A program made the position numbers and the translations under genes. 64,000 bases of DNA from JARRRD01 sp037381085 (lineage in GTDB: Bacteria > Nitrospirota > Thermodesulfovibrionia > Thermodesulfovibrionales > UBA6898). The notes under the pieces are model-generated. The model saw only the letters and a program-made list of their open reading frames with translations, ran no database searches and was not told where the DNA came from. The DNA lies in contig JARRRD010000008.1 in NCBI GenBank assembly GCA_037381085.1, forward strand, positions 1-64,000, written 5' to 3'. Of the stretch, positions 35,854 through 43,939 are shown one piece after another. Positions within the stretch are counted from its first letter, which is position 1. Each line of letters starts with the position of its first letter.

Positions 35854-36434
35854 AAATATCCATCCTGTATGTCGTTGCTTTCCTTATCGGCTCGATACCG
35901 ACAGGGCAGCTCATGGCACGAAGCAGGGGGATCGACCTGAGAAAGAGGGGCAGCGGCAACATTGGCGCAACGAACGTTCTGCGCACAGCCGGTAAGGGTG
36001 CAGCCCTTCTCACACTCATAGGAGATATAGGCAAGGGCGCGGCAGCCGTCCTTCTCGGAAGGCACTTCGGCGCCGGCACCATACAGGCAGGGGTTATCGG
36101 TCTGTGCGCCATACTGGGACATAATTATTCGGTATTCCTGAAATTCAGGGGAGGCAAGGGGGTGGCCACAAGCATCGGTGTCCTTGGCGTCTACTCTCCA
36201 CAAACAGCTCTTTTTACGATTATAATATGGCTGATGACAGTCCTTGTCTCCAGATATTCGTCGCTCGGGGCGCTCGTGTCCTTCGGTATCCTGCCTCTCA
36301 GCATCAGTTTTCTCGACACCAGGGAAAAGCTTCCCGTCGCCTTCGTGATGACTGCGCTGGTGTTTATCAGGCATAGGGAAAATATCTCCCGTCTCGCACG
36401 CGGGCGGGAACCGAAAGTGGGTGCGAGACGATGA
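35850..36434 (+). CDS. plsY: acyl-phosphate:glycerol-3-phosphate acyltransferase
   Basis: A 194-residue membrane enzyme that makes lysophosphatidic acid from acyl phosphate. Signatures are FLIGSIPTGQL near residues 11-21, RKRGSGNIGATNVLRT near 33-48 and FLKFRGGKGVATSIG near 95-109. I chose TTG 35850: the sequence after it starts with the expected helix, GGAGG lies just upstream, and TTGA overlaps the pgsA stop. The longer frame from 35712 would lie inside pgsA. Its stop overlaps the next ATG by 4 bases. Confidence 0.93.
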   Translation: MKISILYVVAFLIGSIPTGQLMARSRGIDLRKRGSGNIGATNVLRTAGKGAALLTLIGDIGKGAAAVLLGRHFGAGTIQAGVIGLCAILGHNYSVFLKFRGGKGVATSIGVLGVYSPQTALFTIIIWLMTVLVSRYSSLGALVSFGILPLSISFLDTREKLPVAFVMTALVFIRHRENISRLARGREPKVGARR

Positions 36435-38122
36435 GAAGACTGGTTGCGCTGTCGCTCCTTTTGTGTATGCTCTGGCCCTCCCTGTCGTACGCTCAGGGGC
36501 TCCCCGAAGAACAGTTGAACAGAGGTGTCAAACATTCCGATGCCTGCGCATATCACCTCATGGCAGAAGCCCGCCTGAACAAGCCGGATGCGGGGGCACT
36601 GCTTGAAAAAGCGCTCGCCTGCTCGCCTGACCTGCCGGCTGCATATTTTGCCCTTTCAAAGGCCAGTCTTTCCTTTTCGGTCCGGGGCATACTGGAGAGC
36701 ATCGATTACATGATCCAGGGTGTGAGCGCCTATTCGAGAAACTTCTGGTGGTCCTTTTCGCTGGCTGCATCATTGTTTTTCAGCCTGGTACTTTCCTTTA
36801 TCGTCGCTGTCATGCTTGTCGTCATTACCAGGCTTTTCCGGGATATCCCTCTGCTGACTCACGACATCGCGGAATCAAGGCGGATGTCGGCGGTACTTCC
36901 GGTGCTCCTGCTTCTGGCCTTCACGGGTCCTCTGGTCCTCATGGGCTGTCTGCTGGTTCTCCTTGCGCTGTACATGAAAAAAACGGACAGGATACTGCTT
37001 TATTTCTATCTCCTGGTCCTCCTCTTTTCCCCGCTTATCTTCCGCACCGCCTCCTTCTTCGTCAATTCCTACTCGTCGGGAACCCTCAAGGCGATCGTCC
37101 AGACGAACGATTTCCAGGGCAACAGGTATGCCCTTTCGGTCCTTGACGGCAATGACGACTATGACGCCCTCTTCGCCTATGCCCTGGCGCTCAAGCACGA
37201 GGGCCGGTATGAAGACGCCATAGCCCTGAATGAGAGGCTCCTGAGGAAAAGACCCGATGCGAGGGTCTACGTAAATCTCGGCAACTGTTACGTAGGGCTC
37301 TACCATTTTGACGACAGCAGGAAGTCCTATCTGGACAAGGCATTCGATTATTATATGAAGGCGCTCACGATAAAGCCCCTCGCGTCCGCTTATTTCAACC
37401 TGGCCCAGGTCTCGCGGGAGCGGCTCGATTTTAAGGGTGGAAACGAATATTACAAGTCAGCCCTTGGACTCGACCGGGATGCAGTGGCGCTCTACAGCCT
37501 GGAGTCTTCCAGAAACCCGAACAGATTCGTGGCAGATGAGACCCTCCCGGCGGCGGCCTTATGGAAAGATATGCGCAGGCGGTACGGAAAGACTTCGGCC
37601 CTCGGCATGACACCGGTGCCGGTTATGCTTTTCCCCGTCTTCGCCTTACTGCTCTTTGCGGGATTTTATCTTCTGGACACGCGAATGCGGGAAAGGGCCT
37701 ACCGGTGCAGAAAATGCAGCAAGATCCTTTGTGCAAAATGTGAAAGGAGCCTCGTATGGGGCCAGATGTGCCCTCAGTGTTACGCTTCCCTTATAAAGCT
37801 CGATGAACTGGACGTAAAGGAAAGGGTATCACGGCTGCTCGCCATTTATAACCACGGGCGGAGCCGCAGGAACATGTTGAAGGTCCTTTCATTCACGCTG
37901 CCCGGCATACCACAGATATTTTCGGGAAGAATACTGTCCGGTTTCGCTTTGCTCTGGCCGTTTCTCTTTTTCGTTTCCATGCCCCTGACCCAGTCTGTCT
38001 TCTCACCGGGTGACCTGTCGGGTTACCGCTTGTTAAGCTGGCTGACGGTGGCCATGGCGGCGGGGTTGTGGACGGCATCTCAATTCATTACAAGGGAGAG
38101 GATATCAAGGGGATGGCTCTAG
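36431..38122 (+). CDS. exported/membrane TPR protein with zinc-ribbon, function unknown
   Basis: A 563-residue protein with a signal peptide (residues 1-21, ending SYAQ), a short TPR-like pair (about 30-90), two to four membrane helices (about 107-215), a second TPR array (about 240-345, LALKHEGRYEDAIALNERLL type units), another helix near 395, a cytoplasmic-looking double CxxC zinc ribbon (CRKCSKILCAKC near 418 and CPQC near 440), and two terminal helices. I do not know the family well; similar layouts occur beside DUF4388 genes. It overlaps plsY by 4 bases and the DUF4388 start by 10, so it belongs to the operon. Confidence 0.6.
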   Translation: MRRLVALSLLLCMLWPSLSYAQGLPEEQLNRGVKHSDACAYHLMAEARLNKPDAGALLEKALACSPDLPAAYFALSKASLSFSVRGILESIDYMIQGVSAYSRNFWWSFSLAASLFFSLVLSFIVAVMLVVITRLFRDIPLLTHDIAESRRMSAVLPVLLLLAFTGPLVLMGCLLVLLALYMKKTDRILLYFYLLVLLFSPLIFRTASFFVNSYSSGTLKAIVQTNDFQGNRYALSVLDGNDDYDALFAYALALKHEGRYEDAIALNERLLRKRPDARVYVNLGNCYVGLYHFDDSRKSYLDKAFDYYMKALTIKPLASAYFNLAQVSRERLDFKGGNEYYKSALGLDRDAVALYSLESSRNPNRFVADETLPAAALWKDMRRRYGKTSALGMTPVPVMLFPVFALLLFAGFYLLDTRMRERAYRCRKCSKILCAKCERSLVWGQMCPQCYASLIKLDELDVKERVSRLLAIYNHGRSRRNMLKVLSFTLPGIPQIFSGRILSGFALLWPFLFFVSMPLTQSVFSPGDLSGYRLLSWLTVAMAAGLWTASQFITRERISRGWL

Positions 38123-38493
38123 AAGGCTCACTGACCGATTTCGGCCTTGCCGATATTCTTCAACTGATCTACTTCCAGCGGAAAACGGGGGTCCTTACCC
38201 TCGAGGGCAAAATGGACAGCGTCAAGCTTCTCTTTGTCGAAGGAAATATTACAGGCGCCGAGTCAAGAAGGCGGAACGAAGACAACCGCCTCGGGAAGAT
38301 CCTGCTTAAGAAGGGATTGATCGGCGAAGAAGACCTGAAGGCGGCCCTCAACGAGCATCGGAACACGGGGACCGGAATCGGAAAAGTCCTCATAACAAGA
38401 GGACTGGCCGAAAAACAGACAATCATCGAGATCATAGAGGGACAGATTACCGAGACCGTGATCCAGCTCTTCGGGTGGAAAGAGGGCACCTAG
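38113..38493 (+). CDS. DUF4388 (PATAN) domain protein, 5' part of a gene cut by TAG
   Basis: A 126-residue reading from ATG 38113 (MALEGSLTDFGLADILQLI), the classic DUF4388 opening. This domain is linked to regulation and gliding/two-component systems. It includes a second conserved region (LGKILLKKGLIGEEDLKAAL near 62). The frame stops at TAG 38491-38493 after LFGWKEGT, exactly where the domain normally continues with an aromatic residue and EF. The next in-frame codons read EFTSRRVPV and on into the following entry without shift. I infer one gene of ~348 residues split by a single base change (Tyr to amber) or by a sequence error. Confidence 0.75.
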   Translation: MALEGSLTDFGLADILQLIYFQRKTGVLTLEGKMDSVKLLFVEGNITGAESRRRNEDNRLGKILLKKGLIGEEDLKAALNEHRNTGTGIGKVLITRGLAEKQTIIEIIEGQITETVIQLFGWKEGT

Positions 38494-38511
38494 GAATTTA
38501 CGTCCCGGCGG

Positions 38512-39159
38512 GTGCCGGTCGCCACGGAGTTCTCATTTTCAGTCGATACCCAGCATCTCCTCATGGAAGGACTGCGCATACTGGATGAATGGTCAGTCAT
38601 AAAGGGGAAACTGACCCTTGATACCGTTTTCAAACAAACGATGACGGAGGAAGTGCACCTCTCGGCGGAAGAGGAGGAGATCCTCCGGTACGTCGACGGA
38701 GAAAATGACGTAAGCACCATCATAGACCTCACATCAAAAGACAGCTTTGACGTTTCCAGGACCCTCATGGTCCTGGCCGAAAAAGGGATCGTAGCTGCAG
38801 TTGAAGCCCTGCCGGTCGCGGGAGTTGAAACGGAAGAGAAAGGGAAGGCGCTGTCCCTTCTTAATTACCTTGTCCCTGCCGCGATCACCCTTTCCCTGGT
38901 ACTCGCTTTTTCGGTTCTTCTGATAAACAGGGGCGACTATTTCAGGAGAGTACGGGCTGCAGGTGAGGTTTCGGAACTGAGGTCCCGCATAGACACTTAC
39001 AGAGTCGCGCACGGAGAATATCCCGCCAGTCTTGAAGACATAAAGCACACCTTCGACCCCTGGGGAAGAGATTTCATTTACCAGGCCTCGGGCAATTCAT
39101 ACATTCTCCGCAGTGCGGGCGCCGACGGGGCGGAAGGTACACCTGATGATATTTATTGA
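38512..39159 (+). CDS. 3' part of the split DUF4388 gene: winged-helix, membrane helix, pseudopilin-like C-terminus
   Basis: Read from GTG 38512, though it is more likely the continuation of the upstream frame than a separate gene, because the GTG has no Shine-Dalgarno. It starts with the end of DUF4388 (DTQHLLMEGLRILDEWS), then a winged-helix-like segment (LSAEEEEILRYVDG, about 50-100), one membrane helix (about 120-142), and a C-terminal domain resembling the globular part of type II secretion pseudopilins (TYRVAHGEYPASLEDI, DPWGRDFIYQ, RSAGADGAEGTPDD). The fusion would put a pseudopilin-like fold outside the membrane and a regulatory domain inside. Function is unknown. Confidence 0.6.
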   Translation: MPVATEFSFSVDTQHLLMEGLRILDEWSVIKGKLTLDTVFKQTMTEEVHLSAEEEEILRYVDGENDVSTIIDLTSKDSFDVSRTLMVLAEKGIVAAVEALPVAGVETEEKGKALSLLNYLVPAAITLSLVLAFSVLLINRGDYFRRVRAAGEVSELRSRIDTYRVAHGEYPASLEDIKHTFDPWGRDFIYQASGNSYILRSAGADGAEGTPDDIY

Positions 39160-39184
39160 GGATATATAGCAGATATGCAATGCC

Positions 39185-39928
39185 ATGAAAGATAGGTGTG
39201 TTGTGCTTCTGAGCGGCGGACTCGATTCGTCTACCGTCCTGTCGATGGCCATTGCGGGGGGCTTCAAGGCCTATGCCCTCAGCTTCGATTACAATCAGAG
39301 GCACCGCATAGAACTTGAGTCGGCGCGAAAGGTAGCCGCTTCACTGGGCGTCGAAGAACACCTTATAGTAAAGTTCGACCTGAGCGAGGTTGCCGTTTCG
39401 GCGCTTACGTCCGACATGGAAGTCCCCCGAAGGAAGGGAGAACACCCGGGGGCCGGAGATGAGACGGCCGGGTCCACCGTCCTTCAGTCGGGGATTCCTG
39501 TAACATATGTACCTGCACGCAATACTATATTTCTTTCCTTCGCGCTTGCCTGGGCCGAGGTGCTGGAGGCAGAGGAGATATTCATAGGCGCCAATGCGAT
39601 AGACTACAGCGGCTACCCGGACTGCAGGCCGGAGTACCTCGAGGCCTATGAGAAGATGGCCAATCTTGCAACAAAGGCCTCCGTGGAGGGGGCAATTCAC
39701 TTCCGGATAAACGCTCCCTTAATATCGATGAAAAAAGCCGATATCATCAGGAAGGGTACGGAACTCGGGCTGGACTATTCACTCACATGGAGTTGTTATG
39801 ACCCCCAGAAAAAGGACGAAAAGGATAAAGGAGGGGCTGTTTGCCGCCCCTGCGGTGGTTGTGACAGCTGTGTGCTGAGGCGGAAGGGGTTCGCCGAGGC
39901 CGGCGTCCCGGACCCCCTGATGCAGTAG
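39185..39928 (+). CDS. queC: 7-cyano-7-deazaguanine synthase
   Basis: A 247-residue enzyme that makes preQ0 in the queuosine pathway from 7-carboxy-7-deazaguanine, ammonia and ATP. The ATP-pyrophosphatase motif LLSGGLDSSTVLSMA is at residues 8-22. The C-terminal zinc-binding cysteines are complete: CYDPQ near 200, then CRPCGGCDSC near 219-228. FDYNQRHRIE and the GANAIDYSGYPDCRP block are typical. It starts 25 bases after the DUF4388 gene and may close that operon. No other que genes are in the window. Confidence 0.96.
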   Translation: MKDRCVVLLSGGLDSSTVLSMAIAGGFKAYALSFDYNQRHRIELESARKVAASLGVEEHLIVKFDLSEVAVSALTSDMEVPRRKGEHPGAGDETAGSTVLQSGIPVTYVPARNTIFLSFALAWAEVLEAEEIFIGANAIDYSGYPDCRPEYLEAYEKMANLATKASVEGAIHFRINAPLISMKKADIIRKGTELGLDYSLTWSCYDPQKKDEKDKGGAVCRPCGGCDSCVLRRKGFAEAGVPDPLMQ

Positions 39929-39982
39929 AACCTGTGCCTGTTCTCTGATATTATAGATTAACCTTTTTAAAGGAGGGGTAAT

Positions 39983-40261
39983 ATGGAAGAAAGACTTTCG
40001 CATGAGGAATTTGTCAGGAAGGCCATCACAAGTCTGAGAAAGGAGGGATACAAAGGCATCCACTCTGTGTATTCAGGCTTCAACGAGGCGTGCAAGAAAT
40101 ACTTCAACGGTGAGAACCCGGTGGAAATCACCAACGGGCTCGCCCAGGAAGGGAAGATCGTCATCCGGCCTGTAAAGGGCGGGGTAATGCTCTACCTGCC
40201 CGAAGACGCTCCCGGCGCCAGTACCGCAGATGAGACACTGAAGAAGATGGGACTCGGTTAG
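39983..40261 (+). CDS. small protein of unknown function, conserved-looking
   Basis: A 92-residue soluble protein with a strong AAAGGAGGG before its ATG. It opens with a helical region (HEEFVRKAITSLRKEGYKGIHSVYSGFNEA in sequence, residues 6-35), then ITNGLAQEGKIVIRPVKGGVMLYLPED, which looks like a small winged-helix with a beta-hairpin wing. That makes nucleic-acid binding possible. I do not recognise a named family. It sits 54 bases after queC and 1 base before the selA TTG, so it is probably cotranscribed with selA. Confidence 0.7.
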   Translation: MEERLSHEEFVRKAITSLRKEGYKGIHSVYSGFNEACKKYFNGENPVEITNGLAQEGKIVIRPVKGGVMLYLPEDAPGASTADETLKKMGLG

Positions 40262-40262
40262 T

Positions 40263-41666
40263 TTGGATCCAGCCGGAAAACAGAACCTTCTTTCAAGCCT
40301 GCCGTCCGTCGACGAACTGCTTAAGGCTCCTGAAGGCAATCAGTGGCTCTCGCAGTATCGAAGGCGGATCGTCGTTCAGTCCGTCAGGGATGTGATCGCT
40401 CTCAGAAGGACGGAGATACTGGAAGGATTGAGGACCGACCCGGCCGGTGACCTCATCAAAGACATCGAAAAACGCCTGGGCGAACTCTCGGCATACAGCC
40501 TGTCCCCGGTAATCAACGCCACCGGAATCGTCGTCCATACCAACCTCGGGAGATCGATACTCTCAGACGCGGTGCTGGACCACGTGCGTGAAGTCGGCTC
40601 CGGATATTCCACCCTTGAGTATGACCTGAAGGCAGGGAAGAGGGGACAGAGGCATACCCACACAAAGAGGCTCCTGCAGGAAATTACGGGGGCGGAAGAC
40701 GCGCTCATAGTAAATAACAATGCCGCCGCCGTCCTCATATGTCTGAATACCCTGGCGAGGGGGAAAGAGGTGTTGGTGTCGCGGGGTGAACTCGTCGAGA
40801 TAGGGGGTTCCTTCAGGGTACCGGACGTGATGAAGGCAAGCGGCGCCATACTTTGCGAGGTCGGCACCACAAACAAGACCCATCCTTACGATTACAGGGA
40901 CGCCATAAACGAGAACACATCGCTGATTCTGAAGGTCCACCAGTCGAACTACAAGATAGTGGGCTTCACTGAAGACGTACGGATCGGCGACCTTGTCTCT
41001 CTAGGCAGGAAAGAGGGCTTGCCGGTGATGTACGATCTCGGGAGCGGATGCCTCCTCGACCTCAGGAAGTACGGCATCCACAGCGAACCTTCTGTTCAGG
41101 AGACGGTAAGTTCGGGGGCCGATATTGTGACCTTCAGCGGTGACAAGCTGCTCGGCGGCCCGCAGGGGGGCATCATCGTCGGTAAAAAAGAATATATGAA
41201 AAGGATCAGAAAGAACCCTCTCGCCCGGGCATTGAGGGTCGACAAGCTCACCATCGCAGCTTTTGAGGCGACGCTCATGGAATACCTGGACCCGGAGAAT
41301 GCGGTGCGGGAGATCCCCGTCCTGCGGATGCTCTTTCAGTCACCTGAAGAGATCAGGGGAAGGGCGAGAAGAATCGCGTCCGCCCTGCGCGCTGCCGTCA
41401 CAGACGAACGGTTCGATGTAATAGAGGACTCTTCCAGGGCCGGCGGCGGCTCTCTCCCCGGGATGGAGTTCCCTTCATTTGCCGTTTCGGTAAAACCGCG
41501 GGTCATGTCGGTCAACGAGGTGGAATCACGGCTGAGGAGAGGCTCACCGCCGGTAATCGCAAGGATCAGGGAAGACTCTCTGCTCCTTGACGCAAGGACT
41601 ATAGGAAAGGATGATATCAAAGGTCTTGTCCGGGCCGTATCGGCAGCGCTCTCGCCGCAGCAATGA
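40263..41666 (+). CDS. selA: L-seryl-tRNA(Sec) selenium transferase
   Basis: A 467-residue PLP enzyme that converts Ser-tRNA-Sec to Sec-tRNA-Sec with selenophosphate. The PLP lysine lies in FSGDKLLGGPQGG near 295-307. The N-terminal SLPSVDELL and the INATGIVVHTNLGRS block near 84-98 are hallmarks. Length matches the family (~460). The start is TTG at 40263, directly after the 92-residue protein. It is followed by selB, but that gene appears damaged. No selenoprotein gene or tRNA-Sec was recognised in the window. Confidence 0.96.
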   Translation: MDPAGKQNLLSSLPSVDELLKAPEGNQWLSQYRRRIVVQSVRDVIALRRTEILEGLRTDPAGDLIKDIEKRLGELSAYSLSPVINATGIVVHTNLGRSILSDAVLDHVREVGSGYSTLEYDLKAGKRGQRHTHTKRLLQEITGAEDALIVNNNAAAVLICLNTLARGKEVLVSRGELVEIGGSFRVPDVMKASGAILCEVGTTNKTHPYDYRDAINENTSLILKVHQSNYKIVGFTEDVRIGDLVSLGRKEGLPVMYDLGSGCLLDLRKYGIHSEPSVQETVSSGADIVTFSGDKLLGGPQGGIIVGKKEYMKRIRKNPLARALRVDKLTIAAFEATLMEYLDPENAVREIPVLRMLFQSPEEIRGRARRIASALRAAVTDERFDVIEDSSRAGGGSLPGMEFPSFAVSVKPRVMSVNEVESRLRRGSPPVIARIREDSLLLDARTIGKDDIKGLVRAVSAALSPQQ

Positions 41667-41755
41667 AACAGACCTGAAACCCGGCAGTCAGCCGCACACA
41701 GACACAGACTTAACCCGGATACGTTCATAAATGTCCGAGTCGCGGGTCATGTATC

Positions 41756-43573
41756 TTGGAAAAAAATGGCCAAAATACAGCGACAAAAGAAAAGGAGCGG
41801 GGCATCACTATCGACATAGGTTTCGCAGACATTGTATACCCGGAGAGCGAACTTACAGTGGGCATTGTCGATGTGCCGGGTCATGAGAAACTGATAAAGA
41901 ATATGCTCGCAGGCGCCGGAGGGATCGATATGGTCCTTCTTGTGATAGCGGCCGACGAGGGGATCATGCCCCAGAGCCGCGAACACCTGTCGATCTGCAA
42001 TATACTGAAGATAAAGTCGGGACTCATAGCGATCACGAAATCCGATCTTGTGGAAAAAGAGTGGATTGAACTGGTCCGTGAAGACATCAGGGGCTTCGTA
42101 AGGGGAACTTTCCTTCAGGACTCCGTAATCATCCCTGTATCGTCGAAGACAGGAGAAAATATAGAACTGCTGAGGAAACAAATAGGGGAACTGGCCCTCA
42201 CGATAGCCCCGAAATCTTCGGACGGCCTGTTCAGGCTTCCTATCGACAGGGTCTTTACTCTCAAGGGTTTTGGAACGGTGGTTACCGGAACGGCTATATC
42301 GGGGAGGATAGCTCTGGAGGAGCCTCTCGAAATACTGCCGGCGGGCATCAAGACGAAAGTGAGGGGGCTCCACAGCCATGGCAGGGCCATCAAGACGGCA
42401 TCTGCCGGCCAGAGGGTGGCCATGAACCTTCAGGGAGTCGAAAAAGAGGACTTGAAGAGAGGAGATGTTGCCGTAACGTCGGTGAGTTTCGAGCAGGCGA
42501 AGAACATTGATGTTTTTATCGAACTTCTGGAGGACGTGCCGGCCCTGAAGAACAGGAGCCTGGTACATTTCTACACCGGAACCTCCGAGACCATTGCCAG
42601 GGCGGTGCTTTACGGCAGGGATGAGCTGAAGGCCGGAGAATCCTGTTACTGTCAGCTCAGGCTCAAAGACCCTGTGATCGCCCTTTCGGGAGATCATTAT
42701 ATTATAAGGAGATTCTCTCCTCTGGAGACACTCGGCGGCGGGGAGGTGCTCGATCCTTCGCCCCCGAGGAGGAGAAGGAAGGAGATTATTTCCGACCTCG
42801 AGGTCTTTCATGGCGGTACCCTCGCCAGGAAGATTTCTCTTAAGATAGAGCATGCCAGGGCAACCGGAACTTCCGTCCGACGGCTTCTGGCCTGGATCAA
42901 TGCCGGCACGGGAGACCTCTCGGAAGCGCTGGAGAACCTGACAGATTCGGGGGAGGTCGTGCGGTTCGAGGATATCCTTATTCACAGGAAGTCGCTGGAC
43001 TCACTCCAGAAGGGAATAAGGGGACTGTTACAGTCATTCCATGAAAAGAACCCTCTCAAGCACGGCATGCCGAAGGAGGAGGTGAGGAACCAGCTCCGAA
43101 TTGACCCAAGGATGTTCAATTTCATATTGTCAGGACTGGAAGGTGTTGTCACGGAAAAAAATCTTCTCAGACTCAGGGACTTCAGGATAGAGCTTACAAG
43201 CAGTGAAGAAAACTTTAAAACAAGAATACTTGAGACTATCGAAAAGAGCGGTTTTCAGCCGCCGTCAAGGGAAGAACTGGCGTCGGTGTTCCAGATGGAC
43301 CAGAAACGTGTTTCCGATATCCTTAACATACTGGCAAAAGAGGGAAGCACGATCAGGATAAGTGAGACGTTCTCTCTTTCGAAAAAGGTTTATGAAAAGA
43401 TGATGGGCCTGCTGAGGGGTTTTTTTGCGACAAAGAAAGAGATGACCGTTGCAGATTTCCGGGATCTCCTTAATACGACAAGGAAATATGCCTTACCTTT
43501 TCTTGAATATCTCGACTCCCACAAGATTACCATCAGGACAGGGGACGTAAGAAAGCTGTTGCTAAAGGAATAA
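41756..43573 (+). CDS. selB: selenocysteine-specific elongation factor, N-terminal P-loop missing
   Basis: A 605-residue reading with TTG start. SelB delivers Sec-tRNA to UGA codons through the SECIS element. The GTPase G3 (IVDVPGHEKLI) and G4 (ITKSDL) motifs, domains II-III and the C-terminal winged-helix repeats (QFHEKNPLKHGMPKEEVR near 427, DFRDLLNTTRKYALPFLEYLD near the end) are intact. The protein, however, enters at KEKERGITIDIGF. The usual ~35 residues before it, with the GHxDHGKT P-loop (G1), are absent from this frame. In another frame at 41727-41752 the bases read INVRVAGHV, which suggests a small deletion or frameshift in the P-loop. As written, the protein could not bind GTP. Confidence 0.85.
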   Translation: MEKNGQNTATKEKERGITIDIGFADIVYPESELTVGIVDVPGHEKLIKNMLAGAGGIDMVLLVIAADEGIMPQSREHLSICNILKIKSGLIAITKSDLVEKEWIELVREDIRGFVRGTFLQDSVIIPVSSKTGENIELLRKQIGELALTIAPKSSDGLFRLPIDRVFTLKGFGTVVTGTAISGRIALEEPLEILPAGIKTKVRGLHSHGRAIKTASAGQRVAMNLQGVEKEDLKRGDVAVTSVSFEQAKNIDVFIELLEDVPALKNRSLVHFYTGTSETIARAVLYGRDELKAGESCYCQLRLKDPVIALSGDHYIIRRFSPLETLGGGEVLDPSPPRRRRKEIISDLEVFHGGTLARKISLKIEHARATGTSVRRLLAWINAGTGDLSEALENLTDSGEVVRFEDILIHRKSLDSLQKGIRGLLQSFHEKNPLKHGMPKEEVRNQLRIDPRMFNFILSGLEGVVTEKNLLRLRDFRIELTSSEENFKTRILETIEKSGFQPPSREELASVFQMDQKRVSDILNILAKEGSTIRISETFSLSKKVYEKMMGLLRGFFATKKEMTVADFRDLLNTTRKYALPFLEYLDSHKITIRTGDVRKLLLKE

Positions 43574-43850
43574 CAGAACAAGTAGAACATAAAAGGGTGT
43601 TGGGAGGTTCTTTTTTGAGATCCCGTGTGTTTTCTATTTCACAATCCGTTTATATTACTATCCTTACTATTTTATATTTAAAAAAATAGTAGTAGTTGTA
43701 GGTGGTGTTGAAAGGTATAGAAGGGCGTTAATTTATTGATTTTACTTAATAATTCTTTGTCATAACCATGGGGAAAATCCTCCCCGGATACAAACGGGAT
43801 GGGATGGGGAAAAAACTTCACAGGATGCTGACAGCGGTGTCACAGGGATG
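43574..43850. other. candidate chromosomal origin region with DnaA-trio-like repeats
   Basis: This AT-rich gap precedes dnaA. TAG-TAG-TAG-TTG-TAG (43687-43701) beside an A/T run (43660-43686) reads on the minus strand as CTACAACTACTACTATTTTT, the arrangement of DnaA-trio elements at a bacterial unwinding site. A facing set on the plus strand (TTACTATCCTTACTATTTTA, about 43655-43674) is also trio-like. I found no perfect TTATCCACA box; TATTTCACA near 43634 and CTTTCAACA on the minus strand near 43712 match only 6 of 9. The origin role is inferred. Confidence 0.45.
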
Positions 43851-43879
43851 TTGTCTGGAATGTGAAATTGAGCTATAAT
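43851..43879 (+). promoter_or_regulatory. dnaA promoter
   Basis: TTGTCT (43851-43856) and TATAAT (43874-43879) are 17 bases apart, a strong sigma-70-like promoter. The predicted start is near 43886, giving a leader of about 54 bases that contains a perfect palindrome. Confidence 0.65.
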
Positions 43880-43900
43880 ACCCTACCTTCCGACCTGAAA

Positions 43901-43922
43901 GTTACTAACAATTGTTAGTAAC
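43901..43922. promoter_or_regulatory. 22-bp perfect palindrome in the dnaA leader
   Basis: The half-site GTTACTAACAA is followed at once by its exact reverse complement with no spacer. It lies about 15 bases after the predicted transcription start and ends 18 bases before the dnaA ATG (the AAGG at ~43929-43932 follows it). It could be a repressor operator or an RNA hairpin that limits dnaA translation. Confidence 0.7.
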
Positions 43923-43939
43923 TTGTTAATAAGGCAATT

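Noticed and set aside
38491..38493. Recoding of TAG (pyrrolysine or other readthrough)
   Set aside because: No pyl genes are seen and the codon replaces an ordinary aromatic position; mutation or sequence error is simpler.
43741..43800. Terminator GGGGAAAATCCTCCCC after selB
   Set aside because: The stem is short with mismatches and no T-run follows.
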